Assembly: GCA_029255685.2 (NCBI GenBank)
Contig: CM055318.2
Span: 2,361,001-2,425,000, forward strand
Reading direction: 5' to 3'
DNA: 64,000 nucleotides
DNA from: Silene conica
Taxonomy: Eukaryota; Streptophyta; Magnoliopsida; Caryophyllales; Caryophyllaceae
Notes under the pieces: model-generated
Databases searched by the model: none
Seen by the model: the letters and a program-made list of their open reading frames with translations, nothing else
Told to the model about the DNA's origin: nothing
Made by a program: the position numbers and the translations under genes
In this document: positions 38,301 to 47,790 of the stretch, one piece after another
Layout: each line of letters begins with the position of its first letter
How positions within the stretch are numbered: position 1 is the first letter of the stretch

Positions 38301-38555
38301 GGATTTATTTAACACTTTTTTTTGGGTCCATATAAGAGAGAGACTTTTTGTCCATAAAAAATTCGAATTCTTAATTTGTCGATCTGTGTGGTCACTGCGT
38401 GCCTTGTTGAGTTGTTGATATCAATAGAGCGGAAATTCATCATATGAACGCATTTATAAAGTAAAAGAATTGCTTTCATATTAATTAACGTGGTAATATT
38501 GATTTCAAGTCATCTCTATATAACCATAATTAACATTAACCAAAATATAAACTAA
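35317..38555. other. gene-free stretch with degenerate repeats
   Basis: About 35790-36240 is dominated by variants of gggtcgggt and tttcgggtc, also seen at 57.4-58.3 kb. A segment with tttattgcaactttattgatg occurs twice (about 37800-37975 and 38265-38450), a diverged duplication. No protein-like frame. Confidence 0.5.
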
Positions 38556-38852
38556 GGGGTTGTTTGGTTGGCTTTTAAAATCACGTGAATTGGAAAATTA
38601 TGGGAAGTGAGAAAATTGATTCTTGTTTGGTTGCCCAATTCATGGGAATTATAACTTCCATAGGAAGTTCTAATTCCTACATTATGTAGAAAGTCAATTA
38701 CCTAGCCCCCTCTAGGTAATTGGAAGTTCCCGCATGAATTGAAATTCCTACATTCAACCAAACAACATTTATCTAATTCACGTGATTTTTAAGTTCATAC
38801 GAATTTTATCTTCCCGGGAATTTTATCTTCTCATGCCGAACCAAACGACCCC
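38556..38852. mobile_element. PIF/Harbinger-type MITE, 297 bp
   Basis: GGGGTTGTTTGGTTGGC and GCCGAACCAAACGACCCC are inverted, with TAA on both sides (38553-38555, 38853-38855). The interior is built of cacgtgaatt and ggaagttc motifs and resembles the element at 52017. Confidence 0.8.
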
Positions 38853-38913
38853 TAAGAAAATGATCACAAAACTTCTACTTTATTAGAGTAGATGCAATAC
38901 AAACTCAGTCCGT

Positions 38914-39101
38914 TTTTCTTAAGACGGGTCACTATTTGTGACGGATATTTTGTGAGATAAAATGGATACAAAATGAGTTAGTGGAGAAAGGGGACCACAT
39001 GAATAGTGTCAGAGAGAGAGAAAAAGTGGGTATTTTGTGAAAGAAAACGGTATCCGTCACAAACTTGCGACGAATAGTGCCGTTGCAAATAAGAATTTGT
39101 G
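38914..39101 (-). mobile_element. Mutator-like MITE (family A), inverted copy
   Basis: Same body as 5454-5647: tttgtgacggatattttgtg, gagttagtggagaaagggg, accacatgaatagtgt, ending aagaatttgtg. The outer left end is eroded and no target duplication was found. Confidence 0.65.
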
Positions 39102-39150
39102 ATACGAATTAGCTTACTTTGGTCGTTGGCTTCTCAAACGCAACCCCTAA

Positions 39151-39398
39151 GGCCCTGTTCTTTTGGACTGAAACTTAACTGAACTGAACTGAACTGAACT
39201 TATAGGATCTGAACTGAACTGAACTGAACTTATAGGAACTGAACTGAACTTATAGGAACTGAACTTAACTGAACTTATAGGAACTGAACTGAACTGAACT
39301 TATATGAACTGAACTGAACTTATAGGAACTGAACTGAACTTATAGGAACTGAACTGAACTGAACTGAACTTATAGAATCTGAACTTAACTTAACTATT

Positions 39399-39449
<51 letters not shown>

Positions 39450-39450
39450 A

Positions 39451-39500
<50 letters not shown>

Positions 39501-40166
39501 GTTATTATCCAATAGATGACATTGATAAAAAATTAGTCTAAAAACAAGGTAGTTTTAAATATTTTCAACTTTATATATAATGGTTTGTTCATAGTTCATA
39601 CATTATACCACGATTACATTACGATAAAAATAATTCACTATTACAATTTTCTCTAACCATTTATTTTCTCTAACAATGGTGATGAAGAAACTGATTAATG
39701 GGAGAATGACAATTGGTGAGGGTGAGGCCGTCATGATGAGTTGTTGTTTTTTGACATTAATGAGGATGATAGTTTGATACGGAGTATTAATTAGAGAATA
39801 AAAGATGGGTAAATTATTAATGAGTTGTTTTTTTTTATAGATAATGTGTATCGAATAATTAAAGCAAAATGTTTGTATCGGTTGTTAAAAATAATACCCC
39901 GTATATAACTTTTCTTAATTGAGTTTATATGAACTGAACTTATAGGAACTGAACTGAACTGAACTTATAGGAACTGAACTGAACTGAACTTATAGGAACT
40001 GAACTGAACTTATAGGAACTGAACTGAACTGAACTTATAGGATCTGAACTGAACTGAACTTATAGGAACTGAACTGAACTTATAGGAACTGAACTGAACT
40101 GAACTGAACTTATAGGATCTGAAGTGAACTTAAGTTAAGTGACTTGAAGTGCAAAAGAACAGGGCC
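39151..40166. mobile_element. 1016-bp Tourist-like element built from GAACT/TATAG arrays
   Basis: Ends GGCCCTGTTCTTTTGGACTG and its near complement GCAAAAGAACAGGGCC, with TAA duplicated on both sides (39148-39150, 40167-40169). Both arms are tandem arrays of GAACT units punctuated by TATAGGA (39175-39390 and 39925-40135), in the same orientation rather than inverted. The middle holds a (TTG)n-(TTA)n microsatellite (about 39399-39500) and AT-rich DNA. No transposase frame. Confidence 0.85.
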
Positions 40167-40905
40167 TAAATCTAACCTACCAATTTCGTTTTACACCAAA
40201 CAAATTCACAATTGAAAAAGATTTGAAAAACGATTTAAATCATAAACATTTGGTTCAATTAGAGGATTATACAACCAAATATATACATCTGGCCTGATAG
40301 TATAAATTTCGAGCTTTATAACAAAGAATTTGAGTTTATACATATATTTTACGAGCTTTATTGAAAAGAATGTGAGCGTTTTTATAAAGAAATTGTAAAT
40401 CAAAACATTATATTGAAACTCAAAAATAATACATATAAAACCCAAAATTTGAATTTTAACACTAAAAAATTATAGTGCAAGGAAAATTGTAAAAAACTCA
40501 AAAAAATTGCATATAAGATCAATTAGATTTGTATTAGATGTACGATGCTTATATACATCTGGGTGTATAGTCCTATTTGTGCATTTGGTCTCCCTTAAAA
40601 GACACAAAATGGATTGTACGACTAGATGTATAAGAGTATCGTACAACGATCATGCATTTAATTGAGCTTATGTATATAGTTTATGAGTTTTAAACAATTT
40701 TGAGTTATATTTTAATTTTTTACATTAAAATTAAAATATAGTTGAAATTATACGCATTGTGTTTTAGTTGTATACTGTAATAATTTTCTAAACTCAATAT
40801 TTTCTAAATGAGTTTATAAACTTTACGATATAGCTCATATTTTTTCTAGTAAAACTCGAAATTTCTATTTAAAAAACTCAAAATTTGTATAGCCAATTAT
40901 ATACT
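40167..40905. other. AT-rich dispersed repeat, no gene
   Basis: The stretch with tgtacgactagatgtataag, atcgtacaac, ttgagcttatg and long aaaactca runs is related to 51270-51600 and partly to 2850-2960. No terminal repeats were pinned down. Confidence 0.5.
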
Positions 40906-41456
40906 CCCTCCTATTCCCAATAACTGTCACATTTCGGGTTTGGTACGGGAATTAAGGAATTCATTTGTTTAATGTAAAGTAATGTGTGGGGTGGGAAGAT
41001 TGGAGAGAGAGAATGTATTATTGATTACTTCCTCCATTCCAATCAATTCTATACATTTGCTTTATTCACGTTTTCCAATACCCGTTTTCTTTTGTTAATA
41101 TCTTTAGTTACATATCGATAAAAATTATAAAACTTTGATAATCACAATGTACTCGATAAGACAAAACAAGATCTCACATGACTATATTTTATGTTACATA
41201 TTAGAAGTTGTGTCGAAGATTCACTCGACTTATGAATAGTACCGAAAAAGTGAAATGTATAGAATTGATTGGAATGGAGGAAGTATTATTGTGAGTAGAG
41301 GTGATTAAAATAAGTAGTGTTGTGGGGTAAGGTGGGGTATTATTGTGGGTTAGAGTGAATAAAATAAGTATAAACAATGTCCCAAAATGGAATACGTGAC
41401 AATTAGGTGAATAGACGAAAATGGCAAATGTGACATTTATTCGGAATAGGAGGGAG
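40906..41456. mobile_element. Stowaway-like MITE interrupted by a second Stowaway
   Basis: Outer ends CTCCCTCCTATTCCCAATAA and TTCGGAATAGGAGGGAG, with TA on both sides. Same family as 7597-7900 but enlarged by the insertion at 41028-41283. Its two halves together align with the 304-bp sister. Confidence 0.85.
41028..41283. mobile_element. nested Stowaway-like MITE, 256 bp
   Basis: Ends CTTCCTCCATTCCAATCAAT and ATTGATTGGAATGGAGGAAG are inverted. The TA on each side (41026-41027, 41284-41285) corresponds to the single TA in the uninterrupted sister copy near 7720, so target and duplication are both visible. Related copies lie at 48605 and 53070. Confidence 0.85.
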
Positions 41457-41839
41457 TACATCTGATAGTATAATCCACTAATTGCTTAAAAAAATTTATA
41501 TTTGTATAACCGCGTTAGGTATAAAACAAATGAAATACGGCCTCATATTGATAAATGTGACAAGTTTATTACTCCATATCATTTTCTGCGCATTATACTC
41601 TCTTTTTTAGCTTATACGGAGTACAACTCAACTCGTCTCGTGCTTAATGCGGATATCCTCATCGTAAAGAAGATTTGTGATCATAAAAACTTAGATTGTA
41701 TCAAAAGTTTACCCACAGGGGAAAAAAATAGAGTAGTACCAATGAACATAGCTAGTGTATAAATCGAATCAATGGGCAAAAACAGAAAGAATCCACATTG
41801 GGAAGAGAATTGAAATCACAAGAAATTCAATTAGCGCAA

Positions 41840-42600
41840 ATTCTCACTTATAACGGATAATATCCGTCCTGTTACAGTCTTGCGATAGATCAAATGAAAT
41901 TCACTTAAATAGATAAAAATAAGTTATTTACAATTCCTTAAACATTTTTGCTTTTGTCTTAATAATATACGTGGATGATATTTAACCTGTTACGAGTTTA
42001 GGACTGGTAGTGGGAGTGAATGAAATGAAATCGTACGTATTGAATGTGGGAAAATTGGGAAAAATCCTCCGAGATTTGATTTGTTTTTGTCTGATACGTC
42101 TTTTTGAATTCATTGCAATTGTCCAAACGCATCGTACAACACATCTTCATCTCTATGTCCCACTTCAAGATCTCTTTGGGACCTTTCTAAATCTTTCTCT
42201 CTCTCGTTTTGTCCCCACAAATTCTCATTTGTAACGGCAATATCCGTCGTAAATTTGTTACAAGTCAAATAAAAATTATTTGAGCAGATAAATACGTACA
42301 AAGTATTTGTGATTTTCTATACATTTTTATTATTGTCTTATCTAAGCAGGTGGGTGTATTTGCCCCGTCGCATGCTTATGACGTACTGATGTATATACCG
42401 TCAGAAGATACTATTGTTTTGTCCCTACCACTTCTCCAATATTTAATTTTACTTTTATCGATAAGTCTTGATTAAGACGGAATAATATCCGTATTACGAA
42501 TAAATAACAGGTGACAAACTTTTTATCATTTTTGATATATTCTATTTTTATCTTATATACAGTGATTACGGTTTAACATGTTGTATGTTTAAGAGTTAAA
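41840..42600. repeat. fragments of 'atatccgtc' MITEs (family B), no gene
   Basis: caaattctcacttataacgg with gataatatccgtc (about 41838) and cacaaattctcatttgtaac with ggcaatatccgtcg (about 42218) start two partial elements. ccgtcgcatgcttatgacg (about 42365) looks like the far end of the second. Limits are uncertain. Confidence 0.45.
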
Positions 42601-42686
42601 ACGGATATGCTCGTCTTAAACGAAAAATTGCGAACTTTTACGTGCTCTTTTCAAATCTTTAGAGATTATAAATATATACGTACCAT

Positions 42687-43220
42687 TAGGGGTGTTCATT
42701 CGGTGGTCCGGACCAAAGACCGGACCGGACCGAGCCATTTGGTCCGGACCAGACCGGACCGAATAAAATACGGTCCGGTCCACGGTCCACCTATTTCTCT
42801 ACTTTGGTCTTTGGTCCGGTCCTGGACCAACCCGAAAGGACCGTGGACCGGACCATGGACCGAACTTTATGTAAAAATAAGATTAAAAAAACAAAATCAA
42901 ATAAAATCTTGTTTGGAATCACACTATCATAGTATAATTTCATATGAAATTTTTAAATCTAGTAAAAATAAGATTATAAAATAAAAGTGGGTTATTAGCT
43001 CTTTAACTTAGGCATATGTAAAAGTGGCGTACATTTTTACCATAGATAGTTTGGTCCATTTGGTCCGGTCCGGTCCGGTCCATGCATTTTTCTGGTCCAA
43101 ACCGGACCGGACCGATATTAATATGGTCCGGTCCACGGTCCACCATTTCAGCCTTATTTGGTCTTCGGTCCAAGGTGTTTGGTCCGGTCCGGTCCGGTCC
43201 CGGACCAATGAACACCCCTA
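42687..43220. mobile_element. hAT-type non-autonomous element, copy 1 (534 bp)
   Basis: Perfect 14-bp inverted ends TAGGGGTGTTCATT, and an 8-bp target duplication cgtaccat (42679-42686, 43221-43228), as expected of hAT. Both arms are dense in GGTCCGG/CCGGACC heptamers, each nearly palindromic, around an AT-rich core. Open frames across it are by-products of the repeats. Confidence 0.9.
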
Positions 43221-43259
43221 CGTACCATGTGAAGTGAATTGTCAATAACGTGATTTATG

Positions 43260-43792
43260 TAGGGATGTTCATTCGGTGGTCCGGACCAAAGACCGGACCG
43301 GACCGAGCCATTTGGTCCGGACCAGACCGGACCGAATAAAATACGGTCCGGTCCACGGTCCACCTATTTCTCTACTTTGGTCTTTGGTCCGGTCCTGGAC
43401 CAACCCGAAAGGACCGTGGACCGGACCATGGACCGAACTTTATGTAAAAATAAGATTAAAAAAACAAAATCAAATAAAATCTTGTTTGGAATCACACTAT
43501 CATAGTATAATTTCATATGAAATTTTTAAATCTAGTAAAAATAAGATTATAAAATAAAAGTGGGTTATTAGCTCTTTAACTTAGGCATATGTAAAAGTGG
43601 CGTACATTTTTACCATAGATAGTTTGGTCCATTTGGTCCGGTCCGGTCCGGTCCATGCATTTTTCTGGTCCAAACCGGACCGGACCGATATTAATATGGT
43701 CCGGTCCACGGTCCACCATTTCAGCCTTATTTGGTCTTCGGTCCAAGGTGTTTGGTCCGGTCCGTCCGGTCCCGGACCAATGAACACCCCTA
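43260..43792. mobile_element. hAT-type non-autonomous element, copy 2 (533 bp)
   Basis: Differs from copy 1 by one substitution in the left end (TAGGGATG) and a 1-nt deletion in the right GGTCCG array; otherwise I see no difference. Same orientation, 39-bp spacer. The flanks gatttatg and atagtgaa are not a target duplication, unlike copy 1. Confidence 0.85.
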
Positions 43793-44133
43793 ATAGTGAA
43801 TCAAGATATGCTTAGTTACTTACTAATCTCTAGCGTTGGGGTACACTTTTTATATACGTAAATCAATCGAGTGTAAGATGAGTTAGCCTATTGAAAACAT
43901 TTTATAATTTCCGAATCGCGAAAGGTCGTCGACGTTTTACGAAAAATCGTCGACGTAATTCATAATAATTACCAACTTGCCCTTACTTCCCTTCATCCTT
44001 CATTCAATAATTCAAAAAACCCAAAAACCCTTCTCCCTCCTAAATCTCACCGCCGCACCACACCACCACCGCCGCCTGTACACCGCCGCAACACACGACC
44101 ACCGTCGCCGCTGCCGCCGGCCAATTTCGAAAG

Positions 44134-45027
44134 GTAAGTCTTTTTTTTTTAAATTAATTTAGTTTTATTTGTATAATGTGATGTTAATTAGGGTAGTAAT
44201 AGTAGTTCTTGTTGTTGTTGTTGTGTAAATCCGTTATTGATGTTGTTCACTTTGTTGATTTTTCAATTTGTTCTTCAATTTAGTTTTCAATTTCTGATTT
44301 TTCAATCTTAATTAGTATAGTTGTTATTGTTTGTAGTTGTTATTAGTGTTGTTGTTATTAGTGTTGTTGTTATTGTTTGTTGTTGTAGTGGTATTTGCAT
44401 GTATTTGGGAAGAGAAACGGGTTGTGGGTAGGTCGTTTACAATGGGAGGCTTAATGGGGGAGGGACGTGCGAAGTGCACGGTGGCCGTTGGGGGAGACGT
44501 GGGAAGCGCACGTCGGTCATTGGTATGGACGTGGGGAGTGGGCGTCGGTCATTGGGAGGGACGTGTGGAGTGGGCGTCGGTCTTTGGGAGAGACGTGGGG
44601 AGTGGGCGTCGGTGAGGGCGAGAGACGTGGGGTGTGGGCGTCGGTGAGGGCGAGAGACGTGGGGTGTGGGCGTCAGTGAGGGTGAGAGACGTGGGGTGTG
44701 GGCGTCGGTGAGGGTGAGAGACATGTGGATTTCATGTCCTTACGTGGTTTGGACGTGAGATCCACGTGTCCCTCCATGGTTCGTTTTTTATTTTTTGTTT
44801 TAACCGTATATTTATAATTTCAATAGTTAAAATTTATTATTTTTTCATTAAAAGAGATTTGTATGTAATTGTATAAAAAGTTATTAATTTTGTATTTTTA
44901 TGTATAGTTTAAATTATTTAAGTTGTTAATTTTATTTAATTTTGATTTTATTTTTTATTATTTTAGTTTTTTATGAGAATTTGTTTAATTATATTAGTTT
45001 AACGTTATTGTAATCTCGTAAATGCAG
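44134..45027 (+). other. probable 5'-UTR intron of the PMD gene
   Basis: A strong donor (AAG|GTAAGT) ends a C-rich CCGCC/CACC leader exon. The acceptor AAATGCAG lies immediately before ATG 45028. The intron includes (GTT)n stretches and the ACGT array. Inferred from splice sites only. Confidence 0.6.
44463..44790 (+). repeat. tandem GACGTGGGG-type array (ACGT cores)
   Basis: About eight units of variable length carry gacgtggg(g)(a/t)gtgggcgtcggt. Toward the right end they give way to tacgtggtttggacgtgaga and tccacgtgtccctccatgg, which resemble the right-hand palindromes of the same element. Confidence 0.75.
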
Positions 45028-46644
45028 ATGTCTTATTACAATGAGGATGATATCATGCCTGCGATTGGCCGTACCGCAGGCCGAAGAGTGACGGGATCTA
45101 AGCGTCGTGTCCCGATAGCATCACAACCAGCAGCACCACCACGAGCTGGTACGGGAGTTAGGGGTAGGGGTAGGGGTAGGGGTAGGGGTAGGGGTAGGGG
45201 AAAGGGTCTCCTAATAAGGACTCCCGACCCTACTCCCGAGGACCAGCTACAGCTACCGAGAGCTTTTTTCAGGGACCCCCGAGTTAGTAGTTCGGAGGAT
45301 GAGGAGGAGGAGGAGGAGGAGGAGGTGGAGGAGGAGGAGGAGCACGACTCCCAGTTTTTGGACGAGGAGGAAGCCGATCGACCAGCTAAGGTGATCGTAC
45401 GTGATGGTAGCGGCCGATATAGGCCATTTGTGGAGAGTGGGGCCTCTAGTAGCACGGGCGGGAGGAAGAAGACTCCGGATCTTTCCTGGCGTCTACAGGG
45501 CCCGGTTGTAGGGGGGTCGTCTGTACCTACTGTCTTACGTAGCTTCGGTGGCCACGTAGCTCGCAGTAGTTGGACGGATGAGGGGAGCGCGAGACAGTGG
45601 ATCACGTGTTACGAGAGGCCGGGAGCTATGGAGAAGATGAGTAAGATGAGGTCCCGCTCTGCGGTTATGGATAGAGTTGCCGAGAGCGGGCTTGGTCATC
45701 TTAGGACCTGTTTGACCACCGGGTTGGATGAGAACCTTATTAGTGCGTTCGTCGAGAGGTGGCAGCCGGACACCAACACTTTCCACATGCCGTTTGGTGA
45801 GATTACGATACTGTTGCACGACGTTCACAAGATCCTCGGCATACGGGTGGATGGCGCTAGGGTTATGGACGAGAGTACGAGGGGGGAGATTGGTCTGAAG
45901 GGGAAGTTCGCGGCCTTGTTTGGCGTTGACGTGGCGGCCGTGACTGCACCCCTTTATAGGGGTGGGGGGATTTTGGTGAGGAAGCTGATGGATGTTGTGG
46001 AGAAGGGGAGCCAGGAGGACTCCCTACGGGCGTACATGATGTTGTTGGTTGGACAGACTTTGTTCACCGACAAGTCCAGCGATCGGGTTGTCGCTCGTAT
46101 GTTGCCGCTGTTTGATGATTTAGATGATTTAGGCGGTTATGCTTGGGGGGCCGCGACATTGGCGTACCTGTACCGACAGTTGGGGATGGCTTCGCGTAGG
46201 GAGGCAGCTGGGGTTAGCGGTTGTCTGCCGTTGCTTCAGGCTTGGATATACGAGTACTTTCCGACGTTCAGGCCTCACTCGGGATATTATGTTACGGGAC
46301 GACCACTTGTCGAGGCTTGGTCACGGGTTCCTAGGTTTAGGGGAGATGAGGAGTTGTTGGAGCAGCACAGGCAGAGGTTGGACGGGCTGAGGGCGGAGCA
46401 GGTGAGGTGGCTCCCTTACGGTGTTAGCCCACACAGGGGTTGTCGGAGTACGCTCTACTCGGGGGTGATCAGGTTTCTGGATATAGTGGAGCCGTACCAG
46501 CCTGATAGGTGTCTCCGTCAGTTTGGCTATGTTCAGGATTACCCGAACCCTATGCGGGTCCCAGCTGCCGAGAGTCGTCCGGCGAAGCCGGCTCAGGGTT
46601 ACAAGCTGTCGTACGGTGATGCTGCTGATTTGGATTGGGTTTGA
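45028..46644 (+). CDS. plant mobile domain (PMD) protein, main reading frame
   Basis: 538 aa from the ATG right after the inferred acceptor (an in-frame ATG lies 6 nt upstream). An Arg-Gly tract (about 45-58) encoded by TAGGGG hexamers and an acidic Glu run (about 90-105) lead into the PMD (aminotransferase-like, PF10536-type) from about residue 215: GLGHLRTCLTTGLDENLI, FVERW, TFHMPFGEITILLHDVHKIL and later FVTG-like and Trp-rich blocks. PMD proteins occur in transposons and as domesticated MAIN/MAIL1 factors in silencing and genome maintenance. Sitting between Mutator-type ends, this copy is transposon-borne. The frame stops at TGA after DLDWV, short of the family's C-terminal block, which continues in another frame. 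GC content is well above the surrounding AT-rich DNA. Confidence 0.8.
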   Translation: MSYYNEDDIMPAIGRTAGRRVTGSKRRVPIASQPAAPPRAGTGVRGRGRGRGRGRGRGKGLLIRTPDPTPEDQLQLPRAFFRDPRVSSSEDEEEEEEEEVEEEEEHDSQFLDEEEADRPAKVIVRDGSGRYRPFVESGASSSTGGRKKTPDLSWRLQGPVVGGSSVPTVLRSFGGHVARSSWTDEGSARQWITCYERPGAMEKMSKMRSRSAVMDRVAESGLGHLRTCLTTGLDENLISAFVERWQPDTNTFHMPFGEITILLHDVHKILGIRVDGARVMDESTRGEIGLKGKFAALFGVDVAAVTAPLYRGGGILVRKLMDVVEKGSQEDSLRAYMMLLVGQTLFTDKSSDRVVARMLPLFDDLDDLGGYAWGAATLAYLYRQLGMASRREAAGVSGCLPLLQAWIYEYFPTFRPHSGYYVTGRPLVEAWSRVPRFRGDEELLEQHRQRLDGLRAEQVRWLPYGVSPHRGCRSTLYSGVIRFLDIVEPYQPDRCLRQFGYVQDYPNPMRVPAAESRPAKPAQGYKLSYGDAADLDWV

Positions 46645-47000
46645 GAGAGGCTGAGATTCCGTTGAGACAGCGTCATGACCGGGCTGTGATGCCGTTTCAG
46701 TGTGATCCACGTTTCATGAGTTGGTACAAGAAGATTTCTCACCCACACTTCTACCCCCCTGCACGCCGTGTTGAGATGGAAGCACCCCCTTTCGCCGAGG
46801 AGCCGGAGGTTGGCCGGGCTCTTAGCCGTCATTTCTCGCAGATTTATACTCAAGACCCCGACCAGAAATGGCCGTACGTGCGACGCTTGGTCGATGATAT
46901 GGAGCGGTTCTACATATCGAGGGATGACGTTGAGGATGATCAGGCTGATGATGATGATGAGGAGGAGGACGATGATGATGATGATGATGTAGTTTACTAG
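46635..47000 (+). pseudogene. frameshifted C-terminal part of the PMD gene
   Basis: In a different frame from the main PMD frame and overlapping its last codons, this encodes EIPLRQRHDRAVMPFQ, MSWYKKISHPHFYPP and an Asp/Glu-rich tail ending at TAG. These blocks are what I would expect after the PMD core, so both pieces were one protein. A 1-nt loss in the T run at about 46639-46642 would explain the break. There is no canonical -1 slippery heptamer in register. It has no good start of its own. Confidence 0.7.
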
Positions 47001-47197
47001 TTAGTTTTTTTTATGCTTGGACTTTATTTGTTGTCTTTCGTACGGACTATTTTATTTTTCTCGTGACTTCTTTGTTAGTTTATTAGTTATTTTATGCATA
47101 TTTTAATACATATTAGAACTCATAGCTTACATCGGACATGAACAAAAGCACATAAAACATAAATCGTAACTAAAATTTGATGAAAACATAGAATACA

Positions 47198-47395
47198 TTA
47201 GACATTAACGAAAACACATCGAACATCAAATACAAGTTTACAATACTTAATTATCTTCGGATGACGAAGATGAAGAATCCAGATCTCCTTCGGAATGACT
47301 AGTTCAAGGCGAGAAACTAGTACTGGGAACTGCGTAGTTATAAGATCGATCCTTAGCTGATAAGCTCTGTTTTTTTGAACATTTGTGAGAGCCAT
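47198..47395 (-). pseudogene. vestigial minus-strand frame within the PMD element
   Basis: An ATG-initiated frame (MALTNVQKNRAYQLRIDLIT...) whose second half in another frame reads SEGDLDSSSSSSEDN then stop, a typical acidic end. This suggests a small second gene broken by a frameshift or a missed splice. I do not recognise its family. It is convergent with the PMD gene. Confidence 0.35.
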
Positions 47396-47599
47396 ATTAA
47401 AAGAAATGATTTTAGTAGTGAATGATGTTGTGCGATTACAATCAACATGAAAACCAGTATTTATAAGAAGTCATAGTATAACGGCAACATTTTCAAATTG
47501 TAACGGTTACATTTTGAAATTTGAAACCACAACGGTTACATTTCAATATTACAACCGAAACAAAATTGGTTAAAATGACGGAAATATAAAGACTTGAAA

Positions 47600-47790
47600 A
47601 TAGTACACGTCCATACATGGTATGGACGTGAATAGTACACGTCCATACCATGCATGGACGTGTACTATTCACGTCCATACATGGAGTGGACGTGTACTAT
47701 TCACGTCCATACCATGTATGGACGTCCAGGATTAACGTCCATACATGGTATGGACGTGAATAGTACACGTCCATACCATGTATGGACGGC
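47600..47790. repeat. tandem palindromes CACGTCCATAC-ATG-GTATGGACGTG
   Basis: About six units of roughly 32 bp; most are near-perfect palindromes around catacatgg or ccatgcatgg, joined by aatagta or tactatt linkers. Each contains two ACGT cores (CACGTC/GACGTG). Strong hairpin potential. Confidence 0.85.

Noticed and set aside
39175..40135. CRISPR-like regular repeats (GAACTGAACTTATAG)
   Set aside because: There are no unique spacers, the setting is a eukaryotic chromosome, and the array lies within a Tourist-like transposon.
42607..43815. Several open frames on both strands rich in Gly, Pro, Arg and Asp
   Set aside because: They are translations of the GGTCCGG/CCGGACC arms of the two hAT elements, open in several frames at once and lacking any protein family signature.
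44337..44724. Overlapping frames on both strands in the 44.4-kb region
   Set aside because: They follow the tandem gacgtgggg array, probably intronic, and their repetitive sequence reflects DNA repeats.
45036..45605. 189-codon minus-strand frame and other antisense frames over the PMD gene
   Set aside because: They are shadows of the GC-rich PMD coding strand; Ser and Pro-Leu runs mirror the Glu and Arg-Gly tracts.
46630..46650. Programmed -1 frameshift joining the two PMD frames
   Set aside because: The GGGTTTG sequence is not in the X-XXY-YYZ register of the upstream frame, and no pseudoknot is apparent; a simple 1-nt loss is more likely.
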